From positions 225,889-289,888 of the forward strand of contig MPNW01000030.1 of assembly GCA_011800805.1 (NCBI GenBank): a stretch of DNA of 64,000 nt. The letters run 5' to 3'. Each line of letters opens with the position of its first letter. The stretch's first letter is position 1. The translations under genes were made by a program, and so were the position numbers. Positions 28,078 to 42,646 of the stretch are shown here, one piece after another. This stretch comes from Hirudo medicinalis (taxonomy: Eukaryota > Annelida > Clitellata > Hirudinida > Hirudinidae). Below the pieces are notes generated by a model. It ran no database searches. It was not told the DNA's origin and worked only from the letters and a program-made list of their open reading frames with translations.

Positions 28078-29885
28078 GTTGCTTTTAACGTTCTGAATGA
28101 TTCTCAAGGCTTTTTCTGATCCCCATGAAGGCCCTAGAACAAACAAACAATTACTCTTTGCAGGCAGCAACCTTAAGTAAGCACTTCAATTTCCAAGCAA
28201 ATAATGAAGCCAAACTATAGAGAAGCATTTTATTGCATCAGCAGTTCATTTTAAAACGCTGGAGCATGCCTCCTGCAGATGATAACGCATCTGACAGACA
28301 AAAAACCTTCTCCTCGTGAACCAGATGAACTCAAGAGGCTTCTACATATGACTCAAGTAAAGCCAAGCATTGTGAAAGCCTTCCAGGACTTTTAATAATA
28401 GTATACGAAAAAATATTTAAATAACAATTTAGAAATAACGACTTGCAAATAACATTGAGTTGAATAATAACATCTAATTTATAATAAATATTTCACAAAC
28501 CACAAATTGTTTTGATATTGGCATGGAGTTATAAACATAGTTATAGGAACCAGAAAGAAATCATAAATTATGACTGGATTTGTCTTTTTGTTTTTCATGT
28601 TTTTTATGCATGGCATTAAAAACTATTATCCTAGATGATGACCACTGAATACATGAAGACAAGTCATATGTTTTATCAAACAATTTTTAAATAATCGTAA
28701 TTTCATCAGTATATAATTAAAATAATTGGGATGAAAATTTCGTTGCTAACGTAATAGGAATTCATTTCTCAAATAATAACCTCTCTCAGACATAAGAAAC
28801 ACTAATTGTTACTACAATGTGAAATATAACTGAACTAAATTTTCTAAGAATACAGTGAACATAAGTTTTAGTCCAAAAAGGTTGCAAAGTTAATTATAAA
28901 CAACTTTTATCAGAAAAGATACATGCCATTGATTAATGGATTAAATTTAATCAAAATTAAAACATTGTTTTGGTCTTTAACTTTAATCATTTAGTGCTAT
29001 TGTTAAATGTGAAGAGATAGAATTATTTTACAAATACCAGATAATCATGCCCTCAAAAAATTACGAGTGAAATAATTTTTAAAATGATTCAATCTAACAT
29101 TAAGGGCTTAAAAAAATTCAAGCTTATTAAAATTCGAAACAAAATGAATGTTTAATCAACTATCAGGATTTTTACCAAAACGTAATGAAATTATGACCAT
29201 GAAAACATGTCTAAATGCCATCTTCAAATTTCAGTATTAATTTGTGATATTTATAAAAGATACAAATTTCACAGCGAACAAAATACGTTGGGTTACCCAA
29301 AGCGTAAAAGCCCTACGCACAAGACATCCAAAATCCACGATATTTACTGAAATTTTCGATATTTTAGAGTTACGGAGAAACACTAAACCACTTTTATTTA
29401 TTGTGAGTTATTAAAAATGCTTTTAATAAATTTCTTCAGGCTTACTCAACAAACAGAATGTTAATATCGAAATAATTACATAGGTATCATCCCCCAACAG
29501 GTGTGAAATAAATAACATCAAAATTTCTAAAAACATTAGCAAATAATATTTTAGACTAAACAAATCAAAATATAGGTATTTTTAAATGTTATCGATTTAA
29601 GAAAGCTTATAATGACTGCTGATATTATATGTTAACCAAGATTAAGTATTTTTAAATTAGATGTTTAACTATAATATTAATATTTGTTTTTTTTTAAATT
29701 TATTCATTATTTTAAAGAAATGCCACTGCATCCTTTTATTATTCTTAAAGCTATACCACTTAAAATTTAGTGGCGCCCACCGATTTTTAACAGCAATTAA
29801 TTAAAAAGAACAGCAATTACTTTTTCTAAATTAATGTAACATTTCAACATAAATTTTTCAAAGTTCAGGGACATATCTCGAAGAG
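28078..29885. other. Divergent intergenic region, cytokine receptor / MMACHC
   Basis: The genes on either side are transcribed outward. The sequence is strongly AT-rich with no recognisable exon, repeat or RNA gene. Promoters of both genes are presumably here but no element was distinctive. Confidence 0.5.
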
Positions 29886-30808
29886 ATGGATGCAATAAAA
29901 AGTCGTTTGGATTCCTTACTTTCCAGTAAAGGTTTTGAGTCGCATCCGTTTAAGGTTTTGTTTAAATCATTGGAATACTCTAGCGTTGTTTTAACGTTTT
30001 TAACTGATGCTTCTTATAGATTGGTTGGTACAATGAGAACGTGCACAAAAGCTTCAAACTCAATTACGATACTGATACGTTGGCCTTCGTAATTCTAAGT
30101 ATACCGAAAATGTTTGAGAATGTGTTTATTCCATTCTTAAAGCAATGGGATGGTAGTGGAAGTAATGATGCTCTCGACGAATGCATGAAAATAGAATTTC
30201 GAGGAATTAGAGATGTAAGTTACCCATTAATTAAGCTTATGGAAAGATTTTAATGAAATCCTTGAGTAGCTGACATCATTTGTAGGCTTTCCCTGAAGCT
30301 GATGTTGATTGTTTGCATGACTTTGAATTCCATCACTCCAAAAGACCAAAAATTCTTGTGCAAACAGCCGGCCATGTGTCTGGAGGTGTATATTATTACC
30401 AGAGAAAAGATGTCACTCATGGTGATCCCTGGCAAGAAAATGTATTCCATGTTTTTCAACATATACTATCTTCTGAATATCTTGTGAGCATTTGCTGTTT
30501 TTCAGGCCAAAATATTTGGAGTATGTTTGCATCCAAAATATGGAGGTTGGTTTGGACTCCGAGGCATTATCATCTTTAAAGATATCAAAGTTCCAGAGTT
30601 GCTCAAAAAAGAAAAAGAGAGTTTTTTGGCTGATAATCAAATTGTCGATCTACTCAATAAATTTAATTTTCATTGGGAAGATGGATCGTTTAGAGACATT
30701 ATTGAACCACAGGAGAGATATTCCAAACTGCAAGAAAAGTATTTTTTGACCTCTCCAGATGACCGACCTGATTTGATTAAAGAGATCAAATGTGGAATTT
30801 ATGATTAA
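29886..30808 (+). CDS. MMACHC: MMACHC (cblC) cobalamin-processing protein
   Basis: MMACHC is the cytosolic vitamin B12 chaperone that removes the upper ligand of cobalamins (decyanation/dealkylation) and passes B12 on to MMADHC for methionine synthase and methylmalonyl-CoA mutase. Exons 29886-29954, 30020-30214, 30286-30441 and 30506-30808 join in phase to give 240 residues. Introns are only 64-71 bp. Family blocks: SHPFKIGWYNENV, TLAFVILSIPKMFENVFIPF, RPKILVQTAGHVSGGVYYYQ (with the conserved His used in cobalamin binding), GVCLHPKYGGWFGLRG, FNFHWEDGSFRDIIEPQERY and SPDDRPDLIKEI. The proline-rich C-terminal tail of mammalian MMACHC (282 residues) is absent, as is usual in invertebrates. Start 29886 is the first ATG and gives the typical short N-terminal helix. 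Confidence 0.97.
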
Positions 30809-30872
30809 TACTTTTATTTTTTGTCATTCACTTCTGTGCACAAACTTTCTTTTCTTTTCAAAATTTGTGGCT

Positions 30873-30930
30873 TAATAATAATAATAATAATGTGTTCATT
30901 TGTATGGTGCCGTAAGCATCAGCATTAGGG
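30873..30930. repeat. AAT-run plus TGTATGGTGCC dispersed repeat, copy 1
   Basis: An AAT microsatellite is followed by TTCATTTGTATGGTGCCGTA. The same arrangement recurs at 40366-40440 (AATTTGTATGATGCCATATGC), and a related core (TATATGGCGCCACATGCAT) lies near 61366. This looks like a short dispersed element (SINE or MITE) of the kind common in invertebrates. Confidence 0.6.
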
Positions 30931-31229
30931 GGCTCCATCTTTGGCTGCTGTGGGAAGAGGGGTCTTCATGTTGAGAAGACTGAACAATTTCAGAGAGGTT
31001 GTTCCACACACATTGTAGGAGTTTAAATAATTAAACGTAAATCTAATTAAAAATGATCTAATAGAATCTAATAATTCACCTAATTAGTAATTCATTAGCA
31101 ACTGATGGATGATCAAAGTGGCTCTGAAGAGATCATAAATCTTAAACATCTTTTAACATAGTAATACAATGTAATGCTTATAATATACTATGTAATGGTT
31201 ATAACATAGTAACATGATGTAATGGTTCA

Positions 31230-32030
31230 AACTTGGTCCATAGATGTTGGAAGTTTTGAAACTACGACCTTAGGCTCCTTGCTCATGGACTGGGGAGTGT
31301 TTCTTAGCTCAGGACCTTGTGTGCCACCAAGGCTACTTTGAAGTTAATCCTGTCTTGAGATGGAAGCCAGTAAATAAATTTCATTGCATCTGCCAGATTG
31401 ACATCACCTCTAATTACTGGAAGATCAGCCTTATGTTGAATTCTCTGTAATTTCTGAAGGGAACCAGAGGACAGTTGATGAAAAACTGAGTTTCAATACT
31501 CAGGCCTTGACAATTTGAGGTGCAGATAGTGCAGCTATCACAAAAATTTTAGGAGCTGCCTGATATGATATAAGCCCAACAGGTGGCAGTTACGGGACCG
31601 AATGGAATATGATTATCTAGACTGAAGCTGATGCCTGGGAGCTCAACATTCTTTGTTAAGAGGATGTTGGTATTGGCAAAGCTGGCAGAGGTGAGGTTCA
31701 GTTTTTGGAGTTACTGTGGGTAACTAACAGTGTAACCTCTAACTTGGAGGGGTTTGGCGGCAACTGGTTCGACAGATGCCACTGCTGGATATTTTTGATA
31801 TATTCATCGGCTTTTCCAGGGTCTGTCGTGGTGTTGGCGAACTTGACAGTTTGCTGGCGTCATCAGATGGTAGTCTGAGGGCATGTTCTGTGAAGGGGAT
31901 GGGCCCAAGAACAGACCATTAGAGGACCTCAACATATAACGTTCAGTTGAACTTTCACCAAGTTTGATGAACTGCTTCCTGACGCTGAGGTACACTCTCA
32001 GCCACGATGGTACTGATTCCATTGTAATTG
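31230..32030 (-). mobile_element. Decayed non-LTR reverse transcriptase fragment
   Basis: Conceptual translation of the minus strand, with frameshifts, gives in order SWLRVYLSVRKQFIKLGESS (about 32010), NGLFLGPSPS where SGVPQGSVLGP is expected, and near 31430 the C-terminal block LQKLQRIQHKADL, then ADAMKFIYWLPSQDRINFKV and ALVAHKVL. This is the standard order of a jockey/CR1-type RT. The catalytic FADD motif is not visible and many frames are broken, so this is an old copy. Confidence 0.75.
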
Positions 32031-35000
32031 ACTTTATTATTTACACCCAGTTTCTTGCCCTCAAAGAACTGGGCGATTAGACCTGTGCTCCCGCAACGGT
32101 ACTCGAACCCGTGCTGCCATCAATCTTCCTATAGCTCTCGAGTTTAAAGCTCGTATGAGATTTAAGAAAAGGTGAAAGTTGGAGAACTTGAAAGTTAAAA
32201 ATTGTAAATAGCACAGTTGACCTAAGAATATCGTAGAGAAAGACGTATGCAAATTTCAAGTCGCTACCGTTCACCGTTTGGGAGGAGTTCTTGGAACAGA
32301 AAGACATACATATGAACATTCTAGATTGTAGATTTTATTCTTCAAGGTCACATAACTAATAGTTTCCACCGCTAGGATTTCAATAATAGCTCATCAAAGG
32401 TATTCCTTGTAGAATTGAGGTTGTAATGTGAACAGAGTGCAATTGGGATATACTCATCTTAAGGTTTTGAAATATCCTAATGCACGGTTCTCCAGGTCTA
32501 GGTTTGGATGGGTTTGAGTTTGACGGTTTTCACTGCATCTTTTGTAAAGGGTTTGCGAAATTTGATTAGGGATTAATGGGCAAATTTATGATAAAGTTGT
32601 CATCAACAAATAAAGGCGGCTTCCAAGGGGATGCCACCCACTTAACCGAATGCTAGGAAACCCAGGCTCTTTTGAAGTAACGTTTTGCAAGTTAAATTAC
32701 CTTGCGGAATCAACGTAGCAGTCACGTACTTTAATCTCTGAGTTGTTTACTGGCATGCAGCAGCCATACGGCTACTCCATACCTGCTTTGCTCGCGTTGT
32801 ACAGAATAGGGCCGTCTCCATCCTGAACAAGGAGCGGTGTCCAACTCCCTAGATTCCCCCGGAAGGTTAGGATTATGGTCCTGCAGTCCATTATTTTCTG
32901 GCATAACCTCCTCGTCACGGTCATACTTGTATGTATCATACTTGGAAACTTTGTATTTACGTTTCTGCTCAAGACACTTTTGACATTCTACATAATGATA
33001 ACCATCGACCCATACCTCCGTTAACTTTCTCTTTTTATTTTTTTCTCAGTGAAATCGATGTTCTGATTTGGTGACAGTGCATAGTTGTGGATATTAGCCC
33101 ACTAAATTAATTTAATTTGGAATTTCATAGTCCGTTCAATTCAAAATGACCCATTGAAGATATTTGAGAACAATATCTGATAATATCTAAGAATTATGAC
33201 ACCTAACCTCTCGAATGAAAATTTGGAGTTTTAAAATAAATTACCAATTTGTTTTATGTGATTTGTGAGCCTTTCCCCGGATGCATAACGTCATTTATAA
33301 TATTCGCAACTGATTGTAAAGTTTATCTTGAGTTTTGGCATCAATTGATTGGTGTGCTAATTGGAATTTTCTAATATTCTAAGTTTATAAAACTTCTAAG
33401 ATCCTTGAGATCATATCTATTCTCAAGATTTCTACAATAGCATAGCTTTTTCATAAACTTTACATGCGAAGATTCTGTTGGGGCATTCCACGTCAAATCC
33501 ATATAACTTCAAAGGTTTTAATTGACAACATTTTTAAATATTAAAAATAGGTGCTCTAGAACCAAACTTACAGCTTCTCAAACATCGCGAGTTGTTGGTT
33601 TTCTTGTCAAAGTTCAACGATCCATATTTCTGACACCGATTGACCAAAAAAATCTAAAATTTTAATTTTTTAACTTAGTCATCTAGGTTGACAACTGTGC
33701 CCAATTGCAGCAAAATCCAAGATGGTGGTGTCAGATGTTGATTTGACTTGGAATGCCCTATTGAGTCATGTAATGACTGGGGACGTTAGTTTGTGAGAAA
33801 GTAGAGAAATTGCTCATGAATTTTTAGTCATGGGGCTTTTATTATGGGATCTGGTTTGACTGAAACATTGATCGTGATTGTCTTAAAGTGGAGCGCTTCT
33901 TAGACAAATATAATTTGTGACATATGATGAGGAAATTTTTATCTAGGTTAGTATTTCCGCCAATACTTTACGGCAATGCAGAACATTTTGGGCCCAATTT
34001 AAAATTATTTATATCAAACAATGAATAAATAAATGATGATGGTGATGATATAAATAAATTGGAATAGATGGCGCACATTATTCTGAACCTGATTCTGAAA
34101 AAAACCTCATATGAAGGCTGACAAAGTGGAACTAATGATTGAAATAATTAACATTATTTGCTATTGTTTGTGAATCTTCCTCCCTGATATTACTTATTTA
34201 ATCGGGATTAATTGCCGAAATTAACAGGCTGAAAAATCATTAGTTAACACATTATAGGATACCTTATGTAACAAATTAAATTGTACAGCGGTTATGTTTA
34301 ATCAAAATGTATAATAAGAGAAGCGTTATACTTATTCCTACGCTACTAAGTAATTCCTTAAGTAACATTCTCATCCTTGGTTCAGGAACAACTGCATCAG
34401 ATTAGGCTTGGTTTTAACAAAAATAAAATATTTTTTATCGAATTTCTGTCGCACAACAAATGTGTTGATCCCACAGTCGTCTCAAAACTAGTATAAAACA
34501 AAATATAAAATTTCGCCTGCTCCAAGTTCAATAACTTAAAGTTTAAATTTAAATTTATGAAAATCAAAACAATTTAAAAAACTTTTCAATCATTAAACCT
34601 TAAATTTATTCATGCTGTGATGTGAAGCATTTATTCAAGACCACCACTCGGTATATCTATATTTTAGAGCTTGTATATTGTGTGAACCATTAGAAAGTGG
34701 TACATGAATTAAATATAATTTTGTATAACATAATACCATTGCTTAATTATTAATTAATAATCATTTCGCAATGTTTTAGTACGCATTAAAACATTCTTTC
34801 CCGACATTTCGCCCGATTGCATCAGCCTTAAAATCAAACACGTCTTCCAGGCTGTGTATTTTGCAGGTGCGATTTTGAAAAGTGGTGAATTCAAATTCTA
34901 ATAGGCCCAAATGCAGACCAAGGTACAATCTAAGCCTGGTTGAATAACATCTATCTAGCTAGACTCTCACGTGAGAAAGATAAAGGTTCCCTTCTCCAAA

Positions 35001-35593
35001 GCAGAGGCAACAAAGCAACCAGCAAGATGCCTTACCTGTATGGAGTTCTTAGACGTTTATGTAATGCTTACAAACTTATCAGCCAATTCACAAGGTCTAT
35101 TAGCACTGATGCATCCTTCATTGATGTCGATAAACGTTGCTTAAGTACAAAAGGCTACAAGAATACACGCTAATAAAGCTTACCATTACAATTCCATTCT
35201 GAATATGAGGAGATGAGGATGATAAAGAGTTTGTTCATTCATAACTGGGGATCATTCTAAACCGCTATGATTCATGTCATGAATATTAATTAGGTGGCTC
35301 ACGTTTATCGTTTAAACATCCTATTCGAATAAATTAGACAACTAAAAATGTCAAGCATGTCTGCTATTGAAATATTTCAATCGGTGTTTAGGTCTCGTAC
35401 CTCTCAATAACTCAACTTGATGCATCTCATCATCATGAGAGATGAGCTCAGGGGGTGTGTCGCTGGTGCACGTGATCAAGTCATTTGAGCGCCTTCAATA
35501 TTAAAGCTTGAAAACCTGGCAGGCCTCTTTAAAATTCGTCGCGTTGTTCGTTAAGGGCTGGACTTTATTACATTTTAGTTTAATACTTTTCGA
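32031..35593. other. Accessory/intergenic region with a MITE and unassigned frames
   Basis: A minus-strand frame (about 32700-32992) is open for about 95 codons, with a charged stretch around KCLEQKRKYKVSKYD, but I recognise no family. A B-box-like GGTTCGAGTACC occurs near 32105 on the minus strand. A plus-strand frame at 34940-35173 (77 codons) is also unassigned. A MITE is listed separately. The rest is AT-rich. Confidence 0.45.
33479..33762. mobile_element. MITE with 20-bp terminal inverted repeats
   Basis: The left end reads GGGGCATTCCACGTCAAATC. The right end, reverse-complemented, reads AGGGCATTCCAAGTCAAATC, matching at 18 of 20 positions. The interior (about 240 bp) has no open frame. 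The ends resemble, from memory, termini of ISL2EU-type transposons (GGGTCATTCCACGT...), so a non-autonomous derivative is proposed. Confidence 0.75.
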
Positions 35594-37665
<2,072 letters not shown>

Positions 37666-37874
37666 TAGCAATGGTTTACGAACTGTTTATATATCGAGTT
37701 GTAAATAATTACAACATTCGACCTCATTTAAAACGATGGCGTAATTTTAGAAGCAGTATTGTCACTGACAGCGATATAAGATGATCTCGTCCAGCTCTTC
37801 CTTATCGCTGCAGCGAATCATTCACTTCAAGATGTGCATTATTCGTGCGTACATCCAGTTATGAATTTCTCTGC

Positions 37875-37880
37875 AATAAA
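37875..37880 (+). terminator. Polyadenylation signal of TMEM144
   Basis: A canonical AATAAA about 210 bp after the TMEM144 stop codon. Confidence 0.7.
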
Positions 37881-38749
37881 AATTGATTCAAATATGAATA
37901 CTATCTTAGCTTCAAGTTATATCAGGGGCAAAAGCTGTTCTAAGAGGTAAAAAAAACACCTTATGTTATTACTAACATCAACTGATGCCATTTTGTCGGT
38001 AATTGTAAAGGTCACGCGCGTCAATGGTTTTGAATGATGGTTTGAGGCTCCTAATTGTCTTCACTGTGAATATACCGTGTGCTGTCTTGACCTTGTGTTG
38101 AGGCTATTTTTTTAATTGTTTTGACTCTTAGAGATCACTCGATGCCGATTACAACACTTGGAGTTGTTAATACGTTTGCTTTATATTAATAAAAAGAGAA
38201 AATTGTGATTTCGATTCGATCCTGAAAATTTAAGTATACCTCGTAATGCTTGAAATCCGTAGTACTTAAATTTAAACTTCAACTCACCAGTGGATTACGA
38301 AATAACCATCCACCTCCAAATGCTAACTTCACTCCAAATTGACGTCCTTATTAATTCTTCCAGAGCATTGATTCTTCCGACTCAAGCATTTCCCTATTTC
38401 AGAATCAACATCATTGGACTTAATCAGTATCCAGTCACCCCGATGAGGATCTACAAAACGTATTAAATAAACTGGTCGTCACCAGCCTATTTGTAAATTT
38501 AAATCAGTCGAGCGTGGACTGCAGTGATTTCCAATCAGTAAGAGTCCAGGGTGATGGAAGCCATTAAAGCTGGGAAAAAGTTAATCGGGAACATTTTCAG
38601 GGATTTATAAAGGAAAGCCGCTGATTTTCCATTTTCATTCTGCATGATCGATCAAACATCAACACCCTTGTTAAATAAGGAGGAAATTGGAAGTATTATT
38701 TCAAAGTATAGAAAATAAAAACTTGTGTTCTTTTTTATTTAACAGATTC

Positions 38750-38755
38750 TTTATT
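38750..38755 (-). terminator. Polyadenylation signal of the BCL-2 family gene
   Basis: The minus strand reads AAGAATAAAGAATC about 365 bp beyond the stop codon. A second AATAAA follows at 38734-38739. TMEM144 and this gene therefore end tail to tail within about 900 bp. Confidence 0.6.
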
Positions 38756-39116
38756 CTTATTGAAAACAAGAAAAACAACGAAACAACTTCGAGACGCAGA
38801 ATTGAATGTCGCTACAGTTCAAAAGAGAAACATCTCACATACGATTGATGTTGCCTGAGAAATAATCACACAGTTTCTGAAACAAGGATTAAATAACATT
38901 GAATAGACTTCTTGTAAATAACACTTTAACTTCTTATAAATATCAGCTTAACTTCTCATAAACATCAATTTATTGCTACTGTTTCTACTGAGATGTCAAC
39001 AAATAACATCAACATCCATAAAGGTTCGCCATAAAGAAACATTTCAGGCACTAGAGATTTCAGGTTCTTGTGACCAATCAACGAACAGGTAACTCATCAG
39101 GTGAGCCGTAAATTCT

Positions 39117-42100
39117 CTAAGTGCCCGTCCATCCGTCATGGTTGAATGAACACTTCCTCCTGAAGAAGGATTGGACGAGAAAATGCACGACTTTACTGAT
39201 CAGTTCTTTTTCCTGGATGCCCGTCACGTGGAATGCAGCGTGACACCCGAGCAGGACCACGATCACTGTTCTTCTCCAACCTAAGATGTTTTTGCTGAAC
39301 GATCTGACAGGAATGTTTAATAAATATTATTATCGATGTCATTATAAAGTAATGTAATTCATGAACTGTTGGTGATAATGACAACGACGATGATGATGAC
39401 TATGGTGATGATGACGTCGTCGACAAGATGAAACCGACCTCAGCCACCTGAGAGAAGATGAACTGAAGCCAAGGCCTATCTGCCTAAAGACCCTGGTCAG
39501 TTGTGATGAATATTCATCATTCAAGTCATCAGCGATCACAGCCAACCTCCTTCCTATCAGGCAAGCTGACCTAATAATTAATACAAACTATTACATATTC
39601 ATAACATTATTATCTTAACATTAATATGTATTCAAACTATCACATATTCATAACATTATTATCATAACATTAATATGCATTCAATTGATAAACTAAATGT
39701 TCAACATTCACCAATAATGGACACGTAATCGTAGAAAGATCATAAAGTTATGACTATTTATGACGACATGGCAATAAAAACTCCTTCGACCATTAATTTG
39801 AATCGTCAGCAGAATTAATGTCTCTTTATAAAAATCTTTAATAATGTTTTGCGCAGAATATTAATTCTTAAACATTAAATGTTTAATTAAAATATCTATT
39901 TAAAAATGTATCCATTTAAAATCTGCACAAGAAAGTGGAAAACAGACGGAAGAGAAAAATTTCATTTCGTTGGACAAGCGACAGGTTCATTGGCGACCTT
40001 TGAACCATTGTCTCAGCTGCATGCGAGCGAACCAATGAAGTTTCTTGAGTGTAAATAACTCAGGAAGTGAAATAAAAGCTTCAACAATCATCATCAAAGT
40101 AACAAGCCGACAAAGTAAGACAAGAAGCATTCCACATGTCCACCGTGTTTGTAATTAAGCAATATATTGGGTAATACCCGCATTTTCAGCATTTCAATAT
40201 CTCACTTGCATGCACTTCCAGCAATACAAAGTAATTCTAAGTGACGAAGTCGTCTTCAGAATGTCATCGATCCATCAAAGATTTGAGATAAACGTTTAAA
40301 TATTGAAATATTAACAAATTAAAACACGAGGTTTCGTAATAACGAATTCCTGACGCAATTATAGTAATAATAATAATAATAAATAATAAATTATTATAAT
40401 AATAGCTAATTTGTATGATGCCATATGCTTCAGGGGCGTCAATTATTTGCTACCACGACTGACCACAGAATGTAGATATTTGATCGGTTACTTTAAAAAC
40501 CATGAGACGTTTGAGATGAACTCGTTCGAAACAATGATGACTATGATGATGATGATTAAATTAACATTATTTTCATACCGAATGTATGATTAGGACGGAA
40601 TATTTGGACGAACGAAAGACTACAACCAATCGTGGAAGCGAATGGATGATGGAGGCGGAGTCACACTTCTCGAAGCAAACGCACGGAATTTGTGGAGGCA
40701 ACGAGTCAGTCTATCGTGGATTGAAATCACTTCATTCAACTGGAATGAACTCCAAAACGATGGTGACCATGGATGACGGGCGACGGTGATGATAATAACG
40801 ACGACGACGATGATTGTGACGACCATGAATTTTCAAAATCTCAAGGATAATCTCAAACTTCTCAACATTCAACCCAACATCTAATACTGAAAACCTTGTC
40901 CAATAATAACATCCGTAATTAAAAAACTTGAACCTTAATTACTCCTCAACACACGTGACTCAGGGATTTATTTATCAAACTACTGCTCCCCCACTGGGGC
41001 ACTTCCAAACAACCGAGTTTGTTCAATTTTCAATTGTTTTGAAAAGCAAAAAGAAAATCACCAAATGACGCCCATGGTTGAGTCTGCACCCAGTTGGGAG
41101 ATGCACCCCCGGCTCTTAGTTAACACCCCGACTCCCACCCCAGTGACAAATTTCTGAATAAATCTCCGATGAGACTTATGAAAGTGTCAGTTGATTTTGA
41201 AAGGTTTAGAAGGGTCTGTCCTCTAAAAGCAGTTGTCTGCAACTTGGTCGCAAGCATTGGACATATCAGCATGAACATGGAAAGATATTCAAGTAATTAC
41301 ATCGCATAGCTTTTAGCATCACGACTTAGGAGGTCGAATTGTTACCTGATATAGATAATATATGTTTTTTTTATCACCAAACCTTTTTACAATCATGGTT
41401 CAATAATTGATTATCACCATTAAAGATGATTTTCACTTTTTGTAATATAAGTTAATTTCAAAATTACATAGAAATATTTTAACTGGGCCGCTAAAATAGA
41501 CAAAACCCTTTGCCAGTGATAGACCGGGAAGCATTTTACAGAAATTTATTATTTAATATAATTTGTACGTGTTATTTGTATGTTTCGCTTATGAATCAGG
41601 AATGCATTTCCATAAATATAAAAATAAATAACAATACAGAATTTTATCACTCATAATTTGTAATTAATACAAAATAATGTATTTAATCGATGACTGAGAA
41701 ATAATGTTATACAAATAATAATAATCTCAGATAAATAAAAAAACAACAGGTTAAAAAGAGACCAGTCCCTATAAGGCTGGCTCAAAATACTGGTCCACTT
41801 ATAAACGCTCCCTTTTCAACCTGACCCTCTTCCTTGGCCTCCTTCTCAAGAATTGGGTTTGTGAACAAAACCGTGCAGCCTTATTTAGTAGCTCACAACC
41901 AGTAAGGCTCGACGTCACATAAGCATGCAACATTAACATAATCATTTAACTACTTCAAAAAAGACATTATTCAAATGAACTGATATTTCCAAAATGACAT
42001 GAATTAGCTTCAGCTACACTGAACACGTGCATTGTTCCTAGTACCGCTATTAAGTCTTTATTAAATTCTCAAAATTAAAAAAAATCACGTGTTTACTAAG

Positions 42101-42646
42101 AATCTAAAAGACACGAGAAACCTGAAAACCCCATATCTATCCTTTCAATTTTTGAAAATAGTCCTTCCAAGTTAAGTAGCATTCATATCGCTCAAATTAA
42201 TATTTTGGAATGGCATGAATCATTAGTAATGACTGATTAAAAGTTTTAGGATAGTACAATAATCTATAGGTTCTCAGTGCAACAATGTTTTAAAATTCAA
42301 CCTTATGTTCCCTACATGACAACACTGTATGACCTTCAAGTGACTTTTTTACAAGAAATTTACAAGAAAATAAACCCCTCTTCAGATACCATTAAGCAGT
42401 ATTATCAGAGAATTAACCTTAAGAATTAAGAGAAGTAAAGTAAAGAAGAGAAGTAAATATTGAATAAACCTCAAATACTTACGAGCAATCGTAGGATGTA
42501 CAGGAGTCTTCATTCATGGAGACCTCGCTGGAATCAGAAAGACAATCGCATATCCCCAGCTTCAAATCGTTAACCTGCGATCGTCCGATTCGTTCGTGTG
42601 GATCTCCAAAAAAATCGCCCATCAAATTTCTCGATTGAACTGCCAT
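39117..42646 (-). CDS. BCL-2 family apoptosis regulator (BAK/BOK/BID-like)
   Basis: Three exons, 42646-42483, 39570-39448 and 39303-39117, have consensus splice sites (donors CTC/GTAAGT and CAG/GTGGCT, acceptors TTATTAG and CCTGTCAG) and join in phase to give 157 residues. The second exon holds a textbook BH3 helix, IGRRLAVIADDLNDEYSSQL, closest in memory to the BAK BH3 (conserved Leu, Ile and double Asp). The third resembles the BH1-BH2 half: GWRRTVIVVLLGCHAAFHV aligns with the BH1 helix-5 region of BAK, ELISKVVHFLVQSFF with helix 6, and NHDGWTGT with the BH2 Gly-Trp. The first exon (MAVQSRNLMGDFFGDP) is acidic and unassigned. The usual NWGR of BH1 is not preserved and no C-terminal membrane anchor follows BH2. 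A pro-apoptotic role is inferred from the BH3. It was not recognisable from open frames alone because the exons are short. Confidence 0.65.
39582..39679. repeat. 49-bp direct duplication
   Basis: Two adjacent copies sharing CAAACTATYACATATTCATA and ATTATTATCWTAACATTAAT with a 49-bp period, directly upstream of the BH3 exon in the long first intron. Confidence 0.85.
40366..40440. repeat. AAT-run plus TGTATGATGCC dispersed repeat, copy 2
   Basis: Same layout as the copy at 30873-30930 (AT-trinucleotide run, then AATTTGTATGATGCCATATG), here in the long first intron of the BCL-2 family gene. Confidence 0.55.

Noticed and set aside
32090..32150. tRNA-like B box (GGTTCGAGTACC) on the minus strand
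   Set aside because: No cloverleaf or convincing A box could be built around it. At most it is a remnant of a tRNA-derived SINE.
34940..35173. 77-codon plus-strand frame as a small gene
   Set aside because: No recognisable domain, promoter or splice context. Left as unassigned in the intergenic entry.
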